Below are positions 42,588 through 51,081 of a stretch of DNA of 64,000 bases, piece by piece. Source of the DNA: Streptomyces sp. NBC_00249 (GTDB taxonomy: Bacteria > Actinomycetota > Actinomycetes > Streptomycetales > Streptomycetaceae); NCBI RefSeq assembly GCF_026342355.1, contig NZ_JAPEMV010000004.1:186001-250000 (forward strand), given 5' to 3'. The first letter of the stretch is position 1. Each line of letters opens with the position of its first letter. The notes beneath the pieces are model-generated. The model had not been told where the DNA came from. It searched no databases and worked only from the letters and a program-made list of their open reading frames with translations. Made by a program: the position numbers and the translations under genes.

Positions 42588-43805
42588 ATGGGCTTTGATC
42601 CGTGGGATGCCGCGTTCGTCGCCGATCCGTACCCGGCCTACCGGGAGTTGCGGGAGCGGGGGCGGGCCGTGTGGTCGGAGGCGACCGGGCAGTGGCTGGT
42701 GCCGCACTACGCCGATGTGAGCGCGCTGTTGCGGGACCGGCGGCTGGGGCGGACCTATCTGCACCGGTTCACCCACGAGGAGTTCGGGCGCGCGGCTCCG
42801 CCGCCGGAGCACGAGCCCTTCCACACGCTGAACGACAACGGCCTGCTGGATCTGGAGGATCCCGCGCACGGGCGGGTGCGGCGGCTGGTGGCGAAGGCCT
42901 TCACCCCGCGCACGGTGGAGCGGCTCGCGCCCTCCGTGGAGCGGCTGGCCCGGGAGCTGGTGGGCGGGTTGCGGGCGGCCGGGGGCGGGGACCTGCTGAC
43001 GGCCGTCGCGGAACCGCTGCCGGTGGCGGTGATCGCCGAGTTGCTGGGCGTCCCGGAGGCGGACCGGCCGCTGCTGCGGCCCTGGTCGGCGGACATCTGC
43101 GGGATGTACGAGCTGCGCCCGTCCGCGGAGACGGCACGCCGCGCGGTGACGGCGAGCCTGGAGTTCAGCGCGTACCTGCGGGAGTTGATCGCGGAGCGCC
43201 GGGAGCGGCCCGGCCCGGATTTGATCTCCGGGCTGATCGCCGCCCACGATGAGGAGGGCCGGCTCAGCGAGCAGGAGATGATCTCCACCTGTGTGCTCCT
43301 GCTGAACGCCGGGCACGAGGCGACCGTCAACACGACGGTGAACGGCTGGTGGGCCCTTTTCCGCAATCCGGAGCAGCTCGAGGCCCTCCGTGCGCACCGC
43401 GGATCCACGGATCCGAAAAAGTTGTCCACAGCTGTGGATGAACTGATGCGCTATGACACGCCCCTCCAGCTGTTCGAACGCTGGGTGCTCGAGGACATCC
43501 GGATCGGTGACGTCCTCGTCCCCCGGGGAGCCGAAGTAGCACTGTTGTTCGGGTCAGCGAACCGGGACCCGGCCCGCTTCGCGGCACCGGACGTCCTCGA
43601 CCTGACCCGCGCCGACAACCCCCACCTGACCTTCGGCGCGGGCATCCACTACTGCCTCGGCGCACCCCTGGCCCGCCTGGAGCTCGCGGCCTCCTTCGCC
43701 GCCCTCCTGAACCCGGACGTCCCGCCCGTACGGCTCGTCAGGGAGCCGCAGTGGCGGGACGGTTACGTGATCCGGAGCCTGCGCGAACTGCTGGTGGAGT
43801 TCTAG
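42588..43805 (+). CDS. Cytochrome P450 (CYP107-like)
   Basis: 405 residues, complete. I-helix LLLNAGHEATVNT in place of the common AGxET, with His before Glu, K-helix VDELMRYDTP (ExxR) and haem-binding FGAGIHYCLGAPLARLE with the axial Cys. HDEEGRLSEQEM and the N-terminal FVADPYPAYRELRERG are typical of actinomycete class I P450s. It needs a separate ferredoxin and reductase, absent here. Codons for KKLSTAVDEL carry an inverted pair of DnaA-box-like sequences and locally unusual codons (see separate entry). Substrate unknown. Confidence 0.95.
   Translation: MGFDPWDAAFVADPYPAYRELRERGRAVWSEATGQWLVPHYADVSALLRDRRLGRTYLHRFTHEEFGRAAPPPEHEPFHTLNDNGLLDLEDPAHGRVRRLVAKAFTPRTVERLAPSVERLARELVGGLRAAGGGDLLTAVAEPLPVAVIAELLGVPEADRPLLRPWSADICGMYELRPSAETARRAVTASLEFSAYLRELIAERRERPGPDLISGLIAAHDEEGRLSEQEMISTCVLLLNAGHEATVNTTVNGWWALFRNPEQLEALRAHRGSTDPKKLSTAVDELMRYDTPLQLFERWVLEDIRIGDVLVPRGAEVALLFGSANRDPARFAAPDVLDLTRADNPHLTFGAGIHYCLGAPLARLELAASFAALLNPDVPPVRLVREPQWRDGYVIRSLRELLVEF
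43422..43441. promoter_or_regulatory. Inverted pair of DnaA-box-like sequences inside the P450 gene
   Basis: TTGTCCACA (43422-43430), the preferred Streptomyces DnaA box, is followed after GC by TGTGGATGA (43433-43441), the reverse complement of TCATCCACA. The local codons AAA AAG TTG are rare for this genome type. A DnaA-binding or titration role is inferred; chance within coding sequence is possible. Confidence 0.5.
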
Positions 43806-43840
43806 CACCGCCGGGGCCGCCTCGGTCCGAGCAGCAGCCC

Positions 43841-45427
43841 CTACGCGAGCAGGTCGCGGCGGCGCAGGGCGGCCAGGGCGGCCGCCGTCAGGGCCGCCGC
43901 CAGGGCGGTGAGGGCGAGGAGCGGCGCCCAGTCTGCCCAGTCGACGGCCCGGGGGCCCGGGAGCTTCGGCAGGTGGGTGAAGGGCGAGAGGTCCATGACC
44001 GCCTGGGGCAGGCCGAGGGCCGGGCCGAGCCAGCCGAGGGCCAGCGCGGCCCCGGCCACCGCCCAGCCGGCGACGGCGTACCGGGGTGCGGCGCCGTGCA
44101 GCAGGGCGGCGACGGCCCCGATCAGCCACACCGCCGGGAGCTGCGCGAGGCAGGCCCCCACGGTGGCGCCGAGCCCGGAGCCGTGTCCGATCCCGAGGCC
44201 CGTCCCGGCGAGCAGCAGGATCAGCGCCGAGCCCCCGAAGGCCACGGCCAGGTGCCCGCCGGCCCAGCGCAGCCGGCCGACGGCGTTCGCGAGCAGCGGC
44301 TCGGCCCGCTGGGAGGTCTCCTCCCCGTGCAGGCGCAGCACGGAGGAGACCACGTAGAGCGCGGCGACCATCCCGAACAGTCCGGCCATCGCGGCGAGGA
44401 AGGCGTCGGTGAGCCCGCTCTGGCCGCCCATGCGCTCGATGATCTGCCGGGTCTTCTCGTTGCCGCCGACCACTTCGGCGGCGCCGGAGGCCATCCCGCC
44501 GAAGACGGCCCCGGCGGCGAGGAAGCCCAGGCTCCAGCCGAGCAGGCCGCCGCGCTGGAGCCGCCAGGCCAGCGCGCCCGCCGTGCCGAGCCGGCCCTCG
44601 GCCGGTCCGGGCCGGGCGGGCAGGAGGCCGGTGCCCAGGTCCCGGCGGGCCGCCAGGGCGTACGCGCCGAGCACGAGGGCCGCGGCGCAGGCCAGGGACA
44701 GCCCGAGCACCCACCAGCGTTCGCCCGCGAAGGCCCGTACGTTCTCCGCCCACCCCAGCGGGGAGGCCCAGGTCGCCGCCGAGCCACCGCCCGCCTCGGC
44801 GGAGTCGCCCGCCGCCCGCAGGACGAAGGCGGCGCCGAGCACCCCGGCGGTGAGCCCCTTGGCGGCCCGCGCGCTCTCGGTCAGCTGCGCGGCGACGGCC
44901 GCGACCGCCGCGAAGAACAGCCCGGCGCCGCCGACGGCCGCCCCGAGCGCGAGCGCCCCGGCGGCGCCCTGCCCGGCGAGGCCGCCCGCGACGAGCAGGG
45001 CCACGCACCCGTCGGCGACGAGCGCCGCCAGCAGTGCGGCGGTCAGCGGCGCCGCGCGCCCCACCGCGCCCGCCGAGAGCAGTTCCTGACGGCCGGTCTC
45101 CTCCTCCTCTCGGGTGTGCCGGACGACGAGGACCAGGCTCATCGCGGCGGCGAGCACGGCGGCGTAGACCCCGCCGCGCCAGGCGGTGAGCGCGCCGAGG
45201 GAGTCGCCGAACACGGGCCCGTACATGGCCCGCATCGAGCTGTTGGCGTTCATCGAAGCGGCGATCTCGGCGCGTTCGGCGGCGTTCCCGTACACGGCGC
45301 CGAGCGAGCGCGGCATGCTGACCACCAGCAGGGCGGTGACGAGGATCCAGACGGGCGCCGTCACCCGGTCGCGGCGCAGGGCGAGGCGCAGCAGCGTTCC
45401 GGTGCCCGCCAGTCGGCGTCCCTTCAT
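43841..45427 (-). CDS. ABC exporter permease (double ABC-2 membrane unit)
   Basis: 528 residues with about twelve hydrophobic segments in two similar halves: the first includes APVWILVTALLVVSMP and VYAAVLAAAMSLVLVV, the second LLGWSLGFLAAGAVFGGMAS and MAGLFGMVAALYVVSSVL. EEEETGRQELLSAGAVGR and HGEETSQRAEPLLANAVGRL are the repeated cytoplasmic loops that contact the ATPase. The ATG overlaps the ATPase stop. This type of large permease occurs in actinobacterial antibiotic and drug exporters, with a GbsR/MarR-type regulator divergent to it here. Confidence 0.9.
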   Translation of the reverse strand: MKGRRLAGTGTLLRLALRRDRVTAPVWILVTALLVVSMPRSLGAVYGNAAERAEIAASMNANSSMRAMYGPVFGDSLGALTAWRGGVYAAVLAAAMSLVLVVRHTREEEETGRQELLSAGAVGRAAPLTAALLAALVADGCVALLVAGGLAGQGAAGALALGAAVGGAGLFFAAVAAVAAQLTESARAAKGLTAGVLGAAFVLRAAGDSAEAGGGSAATWASPLGWAENVRAFAGERWWVLGLSLACAAALVLGAYALAARRDLGTGLLPARPGPAEGRLGTAGALAWRLQRGGLLGWSLGFLAAGAVFGGMASGAAEVVGGNEKTRQIIERMGGQSGLTDAFLAAMAGLFGMVAALYVVSSVLRLHGEETSQRAEPLLANAVGRLRWAGGHLAVAFGGSALILLLAGTGLGIGHGSGLGATVGACLAQLPAVWLIGAVAALLHGAAPRYAVAGWAVAGAALALGWLGPALGLPQAVMDLSPFTHLPKLPGPRAVDWADWAPLLALTALAAALTAAALAALRRRDLLA

Positions 45428-46329
45428 CGCCCGCTCACCCCCTCGGCGCCGACGGTGTAGTGGCGCAGGAACAGCTCTTCGAGGGTGGGCGGGGTCGCGG
45501 TCAGCGACCGTACGCCCGAGGCGGTCAGGGCGCGCAGGACGGCGTCCAGCTTGTCGGTGTCGGCCTGGAGGCTGACCTTGAGGCCGCGCACCTCGACGTC
45601 GTGAACGCCGGGCAGGTGCGCGACGCCGTTCGGCGGTCCGGCCAGCTCGGCGGTGATCGACGTACGGGTGAGGTGGCGCAGCTCGGCGAGGGTGCCGCTC
45701 TCCACGGTGCGGCCGGCGCGGATGATGCTGACCCGGTCGCAGAGGGTCTCGACCTCGCTGAGGATGTGCGAGCTGAGCAGGATGGTGCGCCCGGCGGCGC
45801 GGGCCTCGGCGACGCAGCTCTGGAAGACCTCCTCCATGAGCGGGTCGAGGCCGGAGGTGGGCTCGTCCAGGACGAGCAGTTCGGCGTCGGAGGCGAAGGC
45901 GGCGACGAGGGCCACCTTCTGCCGGTTGCCCTTGGAGTACGTACGGCCCTTCTTGGCCGGGTCCAGTTCGAAGCGTTCGACGAGTTCGGCCCGCCGGGCG
46001 CGGTCGAGTCCGCCGCGCAGTCGTCCGTAGAGGTCGATGACCTCGCCGCCGGAGAGGTTGCGCCACAGGGTGACGTCGCCGGGGACGTAGGCGACGCGGC
46101 GGTGGAGGGCGACGGCGTCGGCCCACGGGTCGCCGCCGAGGAGGGTGGCGGTCCCGGAGTCGGCGCGCAGCAGGCCGAGGAGGACCCGGATGGTGGTGGA
46201 CTTCCCGGCGCCGTTGGGGCCGAGGAAGCCGTGGACCTCGCCGGTCGCGACGTCGAGGTCGAGCCCGTCCAGCGCGTGGGTGCGGCCGAACGCCTTGTGG
46301 AGTCCGGCGACGCTGATTGCCTTCGTCAT
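45424..46329 (-). CDS. ABC exporter ATP-binding protein
   Basis: 301 residues. Walker A GPNGAGKST, Q-loop region RRVAYVPGDV, signature TYSKGNRQKVAL (weak, degenerate from LSGGQ), Walker B LLVLDEPTSGLDP and H-loop LLSSHILSEVE are present. A C-terminal extension of about 90 residues (from RTVESGTLAELRHL) is typical of the DrrA-like drug pump branch. It is first in the operon with the permease and divergent from its probable repressor at 46405, with a palindromic operator between. Confidence 0.9.
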   Translation of the reverse strand: MTKAISVAGLHKAFGRTHALDGLDLDVATGEVHGFLGPNGAGKSTTIRVLLGLLRADSGTATLLGGDPWADAVALHRRVAYVPGDVTLWRNLSGGEVIDLYGRLRGGLDRARRAELVERFELDPAKKGRTYSKGNRQKVALVAAFASDAELLVLDEPTSGLDPLMEEVFQSCVAEARAAGRTILLSSHILSEVETLCDRVSIIRAGRTVESGTLAELRHLTRTSITAELAGPPNGVAHLPGVHDVEVRGLKVSLQADTDKLDAVLRALTASGVRSLTATPPTLEELFLRHYTVGAEGVSGR

Positions 46330-46348
46330 GCTTCTGAACGTACGCTAG

Positions 46349-46366
46349 CTTCACAAAATTGTGAAG
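46349..46366. promoter_or_regulatory. Palindromic operator between ABC pump and regulator
   Basis: CTTCACAA-AA-TTGTGAAG, 8-bp perfect arms, the most AT-rich stretch nearby. It lies 20 bp from the ATPase start and 39 bp from the regulator start, suited to control both. Confidence 0.7.
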
Positions 46367-46404
46367 GTCGGGAATCACGTAAAGTCTGGAGGGTGGCCGA
46401 ACCA

Positions 46405-46920
46405 ATGGACGTACGAGATGCACGGGACGAGCGGGACGAGCGCGTCGACCGGGACGAGGAAGCGGTCTCCCGCTTCGTCGAGCGGTTCGCCGCGCAGCTG
46501 ACCGAGGCGGGCATGCAGCGCATGGCCGCCCGCGTCTTCGCGCGGCTCCTCGCGAGCGACGGCGGCGCGATGACCTCGGCGGAACTGAGCGAGGCCCTCC
46601 GCATCAGCCCGGCGGCGGTGTCGGGGGCCGTGGCCTACCTGACGCAGGTCAACATGGTCAGCCGGGAGCGCGAGCCGGGCTCCCGCCGCGACCGCTACGT
46701 CCTGCACAACGAGCTCTGGTACGAGACCTTCACCCGCCGGGACCAGGTGCTCACCCTCTGGGAGAAGACCCTGCGCGAGGGCGCGGCCGGCCTCGGCGCG
46801 GACTCCCCGGCGGGGGCGCGGGTCGCGGAGACGGCGGCGTTCTTCGAGTTCCTCCAGCACGAGATGCTCGGCCTGATGGACCGCTGGCGCACCCACCGCG
46901 CCACCCTCGACCTGCCCTGA
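46405..46920 (+). CDS. GbsR/MarR-type transcriptional regulator
   Basis: 171 residues from the ATG at 46405; a GTG at 46393 is in frame but would abut the GGAGGG that serves as RBS for the ATG. A charged start (DVRDARDERDERVDRDE) precedes a winged helix: MQRMAARVFARLLASDGGAM, LSEALRISPAAVSGAVAYL and the wing REREPGSRRDRYVLHNELWY, then a helical tail for dimerisation (ETAAFFEFLQHEMLGLMDRW). It is divergent from the ABC pump and likely its repressor, acting at the palindrome 46349-46366. Confidence 0.85.
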   Translation: MDVRDARDERDERVDRDEEAVSRFVERFAAQLTEAGMQRMAARVFARLLASDGGAMTSAELSEALRISPAAVSGAVAYLTQVNMVSREREPGSRRDRYVLHNELWYETFTRRDQVLTLWEKTLREGAAGLGADSPAGARVAETAAFFEFLQHEMLGLMDRWRTHRATLDLP

Positions 46921-47053
46921 CCTGCCCTGACCTGCCGGGGCCTACTCAAACCCGCCCTGACCCGCCGGAACCCGCCCTACCGGAACCACGGCTCCGCGCC
47001 GCCCCGGTAAAACCGCTGGTCGTAGCGGTAGCGACCTCCTAGCATGATCCGCC

Positions 47054-47956
47054 ATGCCTACCAACGAGCACGTCATAGACCTGGCCCTGCAGCGCATCAC
47101 CGCGGGGTACGTCTTCCCCGAGAAGACCGCCGCCATCGAGACCGCGATCCGCGGCCGTCTCGCGGAGGGCGCCTACGCGGGCCTCAGCGGCCCCGAACTC
47201 TGCGAGACGGTGACCGCGGACCTCCAGGAGGTCTGCCCCGACAAGCACCTGCGGCTGCTCTGGACGGACGAACCGCAGTCGCTGGAGCCGGTGGACGACG
47301 ACGGCGGCGCTGCCGCGTTCCTCGCGCTGCTGAAGGCCCACAACCACGGGGTCCGCCGCGTCGAGCACCTGGAGGGCGGCGTCGGCCTCATCGAGCTCAA
47401 CCGCATCACGACCGCCGCCGAGGGCGCGAGCGCGATCGGCGCGGCCATGACCCTCGTCGCGCACAGCTCCGCGCTCGTCCTGGACCTGCGGGGGTGCCTC
47501 GGCGGGTCCCCGGAGGGGGCGGCGATGTGGTGCAGCTACTTCTTCGCCGACGACCAGGTCCACCTGAACGACATCTACGACCGGGGCAGCGACTCGACCC
47601 GGCAGTTCTGGACCACCGCGCACCTGCCCGCGCCGCGCTACGGGGACCGCCCGGTCCACGTGCTCACCAGCGCGATCACCTTCTCCGGGGGCGAGGACGT
47701 GGCGTACACCCTGCAGGCGCAGGGCCGGGCCGTCGTCGTCGGCGAGACCACGCGCGGCGGCGCCCATCCCACGGCCCGCCACGCGGTCAGCGAGCACGTC
47801 CTCGTGACGGTGCCGACGGCCCGGGCCATCAACACCGTCACCGGCACCAACTGGGAGGGCGTGGGCGTCGTCCCCGACATCCAGGTCCCGGCCGAGCAGG
47901 CCCTCGAAGAGGCCCTGAAGGCCACGACGCGCCGACTGGGCACGACCACCGCCTGA
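47054..47956 (+). CDS. S41-family peptidase-like protein
   Basis: 300 residues. An N-terminal helical region (NEHVIDLALQRITAGYVFPE) precedes the S41 tail-specific protease core: GGVGLIELNRITTAAEG, VLDLRGCLGGSPEGAA, the nucleophile loop LTSAITFSGGEDVAYTL (Ser at about 217), and GETTRGGAHPTARH. There is no PDZ domain and no signal peptide, so this is the interphotoreceptor-retinoid-binding-protein-like branch, and activity on peptides is not certain. The mRNA start region at 46921-46990 has short CCTGCCCTGA repeats. Confidence 0.85.
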   Translation: MPTNEHVIDLALQRITAGYVFPEKTAAIETAIRGRLAEGAYAGLSGPELCETVTADLQEVCPDKHLRLLWTDEPQSLEPVDDDGGAAAFLALLKAHNHGVRRVEHLEGGVGLIELNRITTAAEGASAIGAAMTLVAHSSALVLDLRGCLGGSPEGAAMWCSYFFADDQVHLNDIYDRGSDSTRQFWTTAHLPAPRYGDRPVHVLTSAITFSGGEDVAYTLQAQGRAVVVGETTRGGAHPTARHAVSEHVLVTVPTARAINTVTGTNWEGVGVVPDIQVPAEQALEEALKATTRRLGTTTA

Positions 47957-47979
47957 GCCGTACGCGCCGCAGCCGCCGC

Positions 47980-48156
47980 TCAGCAGGTCGAATGGAAGAG
48001 CCCACCGACCCGCCGGGCGGCGGCCAGCGCGTTGTAGAGCCCGACGGCCGCCCGCGTCTCCTCGACGTGCACCTCGGCCCCGGCCTCCCGGAGCAGCACC
48101 AGGGTCTCCGGGGCCACCCCCAGGCGCCGCTCCATGCCGAGGCCGAGGACGATCAC
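47980..48156 (-). pseudogene. C-terminal fragment of an Mth938-like gene
   Basis: 58 codons from a GTG at 48156: it contains VIVLGLGMERRLGVAPETLV, EVHVEETRAAVGLYNALAAA and ends in the signature GGLFHSTC. That is the C-terminal half of the Mth938-like (NDUFAF3-type) family, which normally runs to about 115-125 residues. The upstream half (with its WDWRETGT-like core) is not found on this strand; in its place the frame reads into a Gly/Asp-rich stretch. It overlaps no other real gene. It is either a decayed gene, cut at its N-terminus, or a short expressed remnant. Confidence 0.65.
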
Positions 48157-48263
48157 GGCGCGGCTCCCGTCACCGCCCGCATCGCCGTCCGCGTCACCGG
48201 TCGACGGTCCCCGGGCCCGGAGGGACCATGAGGGAGGGGGCCGCGTACGTCGAAGGGCCGATC

Positions 48264-48638
48264 ATGTTCGAAGGCAGCAAGCCGTTCAGCGGGTTCTCGG
48301 TCGACGACATCGCCGAGGCCAAGCGGTTCTACGGGGAGACCATGGGCCTGCGCGTCTCCGAGGACAAGGGCATGCTCTTCCTGCACCTCGCCGACGACAC
48401 CACGGTGCTGGTGTACCCGAAGGACAACCACGAGCCCGCGAGCTTCACGATCCTCAACTTCCCCGTGCCCGACGTCGAGCAGGCCGTCGACCGGCTGACG
48501 GCGGCCGGGGTCGTCTTCGAGCGGTACCCGGGCTTCGCCACCGACGACAAGGGCATCGTCCGCGAGGAGCAGGGCCCGGCCATCGCCTGGTTCAAGGACC
48601 CGGCGGGGAACGTGCTGTCCGTACTCGAACCGATGTGA
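48264..48638 (+). CDS. VOC (glyoxalase/bleomycin-resistance) family protein
   Basis: 124 residues from the ATG at 48264 with GAAGGG 7 nt upstream. The fold has two beta-alpha-beta-beta-beta modules: KPFSGFSVDDIAEAKRFYGE and SFTILNFPVPDVEQAVDRL, ending IAWFKDPAGNVLSVLEP with the usual metal-side Glu. Single-domain VOC proteins act as metal-dependent isomerases, dioxygenases or drug-sequestering proteins. No neighbour gives the substrate. A hairpin downstream separates it from the convergent gene. Confidence 0.85.
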   Translation: MFEGSKPFSGFSVDDIAEAKRFYGETMGLRVSEDKGMLFLHLADDTTVLVYPKDNHEPASFTILNFPVPDVEQAVDRLTAAGVVFERYPGFATDDKGIVREEQGPAIAWFKDPAGNVLSVLEPM

Positions 48639-48709
48639 ACCGTACGGCGGCGGGCGCGGTGACGGACCTGATCGAGGCCGCCGCCACGGACCCGGCCGGC
48701 CAGTGACCC

Positions 48710-48738
48710 GCCGGGGCCCGGGCCACGAGGGCCCCGGC
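48710..48738. terminator. Convergent hairpin terminator
   Basis: Perfect 10-bp arms (GCCGGGGCCC/GGGCCCCGGC) with a 9-nt loop, 72 bp after the VOC stop and 11 bp past the 3' end of the opposing gene. Confidence 0.6.
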
Positions 48739-48748
48739 CCCGAACGGC

Positions 48749-49579
48749 TCAGGCCCGCGGCAGCGTCAGCGACCACGCCTCTCGGTGCAGGGTCCACGTA
48801 CGCCGCCGGACCGGGCCCGTCAGGGCCTGGTCGGCGCGGTAGCGGAAGTCCGCCCCCGACACCGTGACGGCCTCGGCGCAGCCCCGCAGCGGGGCGGCCC
48901 CCGACAGCTGGACCACCACCTCGGCCGCGCCGCCCGCCCCGCCGGTGCGCACGGCCACGTCCCGCACCGGGTGCCCGACGTCGGCCAGCACCGCCCCGTC
49001 GACCTCCACCCGCAGCCGGTGCACCCCGGACGCGGGCGCCGCCGGGCTCGGCAGCAACGTACGCAGCAGCGACCGGTACGTCCCGCCCCACCGGGTCACC
49101 GGGACCGAGCGCGGCGGCGGCCCGATCCGCAGGCCGCCCAGCACCACCCCGCCGCTGTCGTCCACGAGGAGGTCCCGCGGGTACGACACGCCGTCCAGCG
49201 CGGCCCGCGCGCCGAGCACCGCCGACAGCGGCACCCCGAGCGAGCGGGCCAGTACCAGCGAGGACGCCGCCCCCACCGGGACCAGCGAGAGCGCCCCGTC
49301 CCCCAGGCCCCGCTCCCGGTGCAGCAGCCCCACGGCCCGCACCAGGGCCCGGTCGTCCCCGACGACCACCGGCCGCCGATGACCGCGGCGGGCGAGGGCC
49401 CGCGCGAATTCCTCCTGCGAATCCGGGAGGCAGATTTTCGCCGCCGCTCCCGCTGACAACACATCTTTCGCGATTCGCACGGACTCGCCGTCAAGACGGC
49501 GGGCGACCGGGTCGACGAGCACGAGCAGGCCGCCTACCGGCGCACCCGCTTGGCTCATGGCGGGCTCTGGAGCCGACAC
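48749..49579 (-). CDS. Diacylglycerol kinase-like protein, motif degenerate
   Basis: 276 residues from the GTG at 49579, which has GGAAGGA 6 nt upstream; the in-frame ATG at 49558 has no RBS. The layout follows the DAG/lipid kinase family: VLVDPVARRL at the start, VVVGDDRALVRAVGLLH where the GGDGT nucleotide motif should be, and LSLVPVGAASSLVLARSLGV where the G-T-x-N-D loop should be. Both key motifs are altered, so catalysis is doubtful. The C-terminal half is a beta-sandwich-like region (HRLRVEVDGAVLADVG). It is divergent from purA. Confidence 0.6.
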   Translation of the reverse strand: MSAPEPAMSQAGAPVGGLLVLVDPVARRLDGESVRIAKDVLSAGAAAKICLPDSQEEFARALARRGHRRPVVVGDDRALVRAVGLLHRERGLGDGALSLVPVGAASSLVLARSLGVPLSAVLGARAALDGVSYPRDLLVDDSGGVVLGGLRIGPPPRSVPVTRWGGTYRSLLRTLLPSPAAPASGVHRLRVEVDGAVLADVGHPVRDVAVRTGGAGGAAEVVVQLSGAAPLRGCAEAVTVSGADFRYRADQALTGPVRRRTWTLHREAWSLTLPRA

Positions 49580-49613
49580 CTCGGTCCTTCCTCGGGTAGC
49601 ATCTTTGTGCAAG

Positions 49614-49641
49614 AGGCCCTTGCGCTATTGCGCCAGGGCCT
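49614..49641. promoter_or_regulatory. Stem-loop in the purA leader
   Basis: Arms AGGCCCTTGCGC and GCGCCAGGGCCT (one mismatch) around TATT. TAGCAT at 49597-49602 may be the -10 of the purA promoter; the hairpin would then lie near the 5' end of a roughly 130-nt leader. An attenuation or stability role is speculative. Confidence 0.35.
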
Positions 49642-49742
49642 TCGTCTATTCCGGGGCACCGGTCCGACGGCTCAGCCTGCGGTGTACATCGTCGTACGCC
49701 CCCTGACCTTGGACATGCCCCATCCGGAAGAGGTGTACGCCT

Positions 49743-51026
49743 GTGCCCGCTCTTGTGCTGCTCGGAGCTCAGTGGGGTGACGAGGGCAAGGGAAAGGCCA
49801 CCGACCTGCTCGGTGGATCCGTTGACTATGTGGTGCGCTACCAGGGTGGCAACAACGCCGGCCACACGGTCGTCGTAGGCGACCAGAAGTACGCGCTGCA
49901 CCTTCTCCCTTCCGGCATCCTCTCCCCCGGATGCACCCCGGTCATCGGTAACGGCGTCGTCGTCGACCCGGCCGTCCTGCTCTCCGAGCTGCGCGGCCTG
50001 AACGAGCGCGGCATCGACACCTCCAAGCTGCTCATCAGCGGCAACGCGCACCTGATCACGCCGTACAACGTCACCCTCGACAAGGTCGGCGAGCGTTTCC
50101 TCGGCAAGCGCAAGATCGGTACGACCGGCCGCGGCATCGGCCCGACCTACGCGGACAAGATCAACCGCGTCGGCATCCGCGTCCAGGACCTGTACGACGA
50201 GTCGATCCTCATCCAGAAGGTCGAAGCGGCGCTGGAGGGCAAGAACCAGCTCCTCGCCAAGCTGTACAACCGCCGCGCGATCGAGGCCTCCGCGATCGTC
50301 GAGGAGATGCTCCAGTACGCGGACCAGATCAAGGGCTACGTCGCCGACACCACCCTGATCCTGAACAACGCGCTGGACGAGGACAAGGTCGTGCTCTTCG
50401 AGGGCGGCCAGGGCACCCTGCTCGACGTCGACCACGGCACGTACCCCTTCGTCACCTCCTCGAACCCGACCGCCGGCGGCGCCTGCACCGGCACCGGCGT
50501 GGGCCCGACGAAGATCAGCCGCGTCATCGGCATCCTGAAGGCGTACACGACCCGCGTCGGCGCCGGCCCGTTCCCGACGGAGCTGTTCGACGAGGACGGC
50601 GAGGCCCTGCGCCGCATCGGTGGCGAGCGCGGTGTCACCACCGGCCGTGACCGCCGCTGCGGCTGGTTCGACGCCCCGATCGCCCGCTACGCGACCCGCG
50701 TGAACGGCCTGACGGACTTCTTCCTCACCAAGCTGGACGTCCTGACCGGCTGGGAGGAGATCCCGGTCTGCGTCGCGTACGAGATCGACGGCAAGCGCGT
50801 CGAGGAGCTCCCGTACTCGCAGTCGGACTTCCACCACGCGAAGCCGATCTACGAAACCCTCCCCGGCTGGTCCGAGGACATCACCAAGGCCAAGACCTTC
50901 GCGGACCTCCCGAAGAACGCCCAGGCGTACGTCAAGGCCCTCGAGGAGATGTCGGGCGCCCCGATCTCCGCGATCGGCGTCGGCCCCGGCCGCACCGAGA
51001 CGATCGAGATCAACTCGTTCCTCTAG
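49743..51026 (+). CDS. purA: Adenylosuccinate synthetase
   Basis: 427 residues, GTG start. Family motifs: LLGAQWGDEGKGKATDLLG (GTP loop and catalytic Asp), GNNAGHTVVV, IGTTGRGIGPTYADK, FEGGQGTLLDVDHGTYPFVT, GVTTGRDRRCGWFD and the closing AIGVGPGRTETIEI. It joins IMP and aspartate using GTP, the first committed step to AMP. A long leader precedes it and a strong terminator follows. It is monocistronic. Confidence 0.97.
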   Translation: MPALVLLGAQWGDEGKGKATDLLGGSVDYVVRYQGGNNAGHTVVVGDQKYALHLLPSGILSPGCTPVIGNGVVVDPAVLLSELRGLNERGIDTSKLLISGNAHLITPYNVTLDKVGERFLGKRKIGTTGRGIGPTYADKINRVGIRVQDLYDESILIQKVEAALEGKNQLLAKLYNRRAIEASAIVEEMLQYADQIKGYVADTTLILNNALDEDKVVLFEGGQGTLLDVDHGTYPFVTSSNPTAGGACTGTGVGPTKISRVIGILKAYTTRVGAGPFPTELFDEDGEALRRIGGERGVTTGRDRRCGWFDAPIARYATRVNGLTDFFLTKLDVLTGWEEIPVCVAYEIDGKRVEELPYSQSDFHHAKPIYETLPGWSEDITKAKTFADLPKNAQAYVKALEEMSGAPISAIGVGPGRTETIEINSFL

Positions 51027-51033
51027 GCAGCAC

Positions 51034-51071
51034 CCGAAGGGGCGGGACGCGCATGCGTCCCGCCCCTTCGG
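51034..51071. terminator. purA terminator hairpin
   Basis: Perfect 17-bp stem with a GCAT loop, 7 nt after the purA stop and 10 bp beyond the 3' end of the convergent PIN-domain toxin gene. Confidence 0.85.
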
Positions 51072-51081
51072 CGTACCCGGC

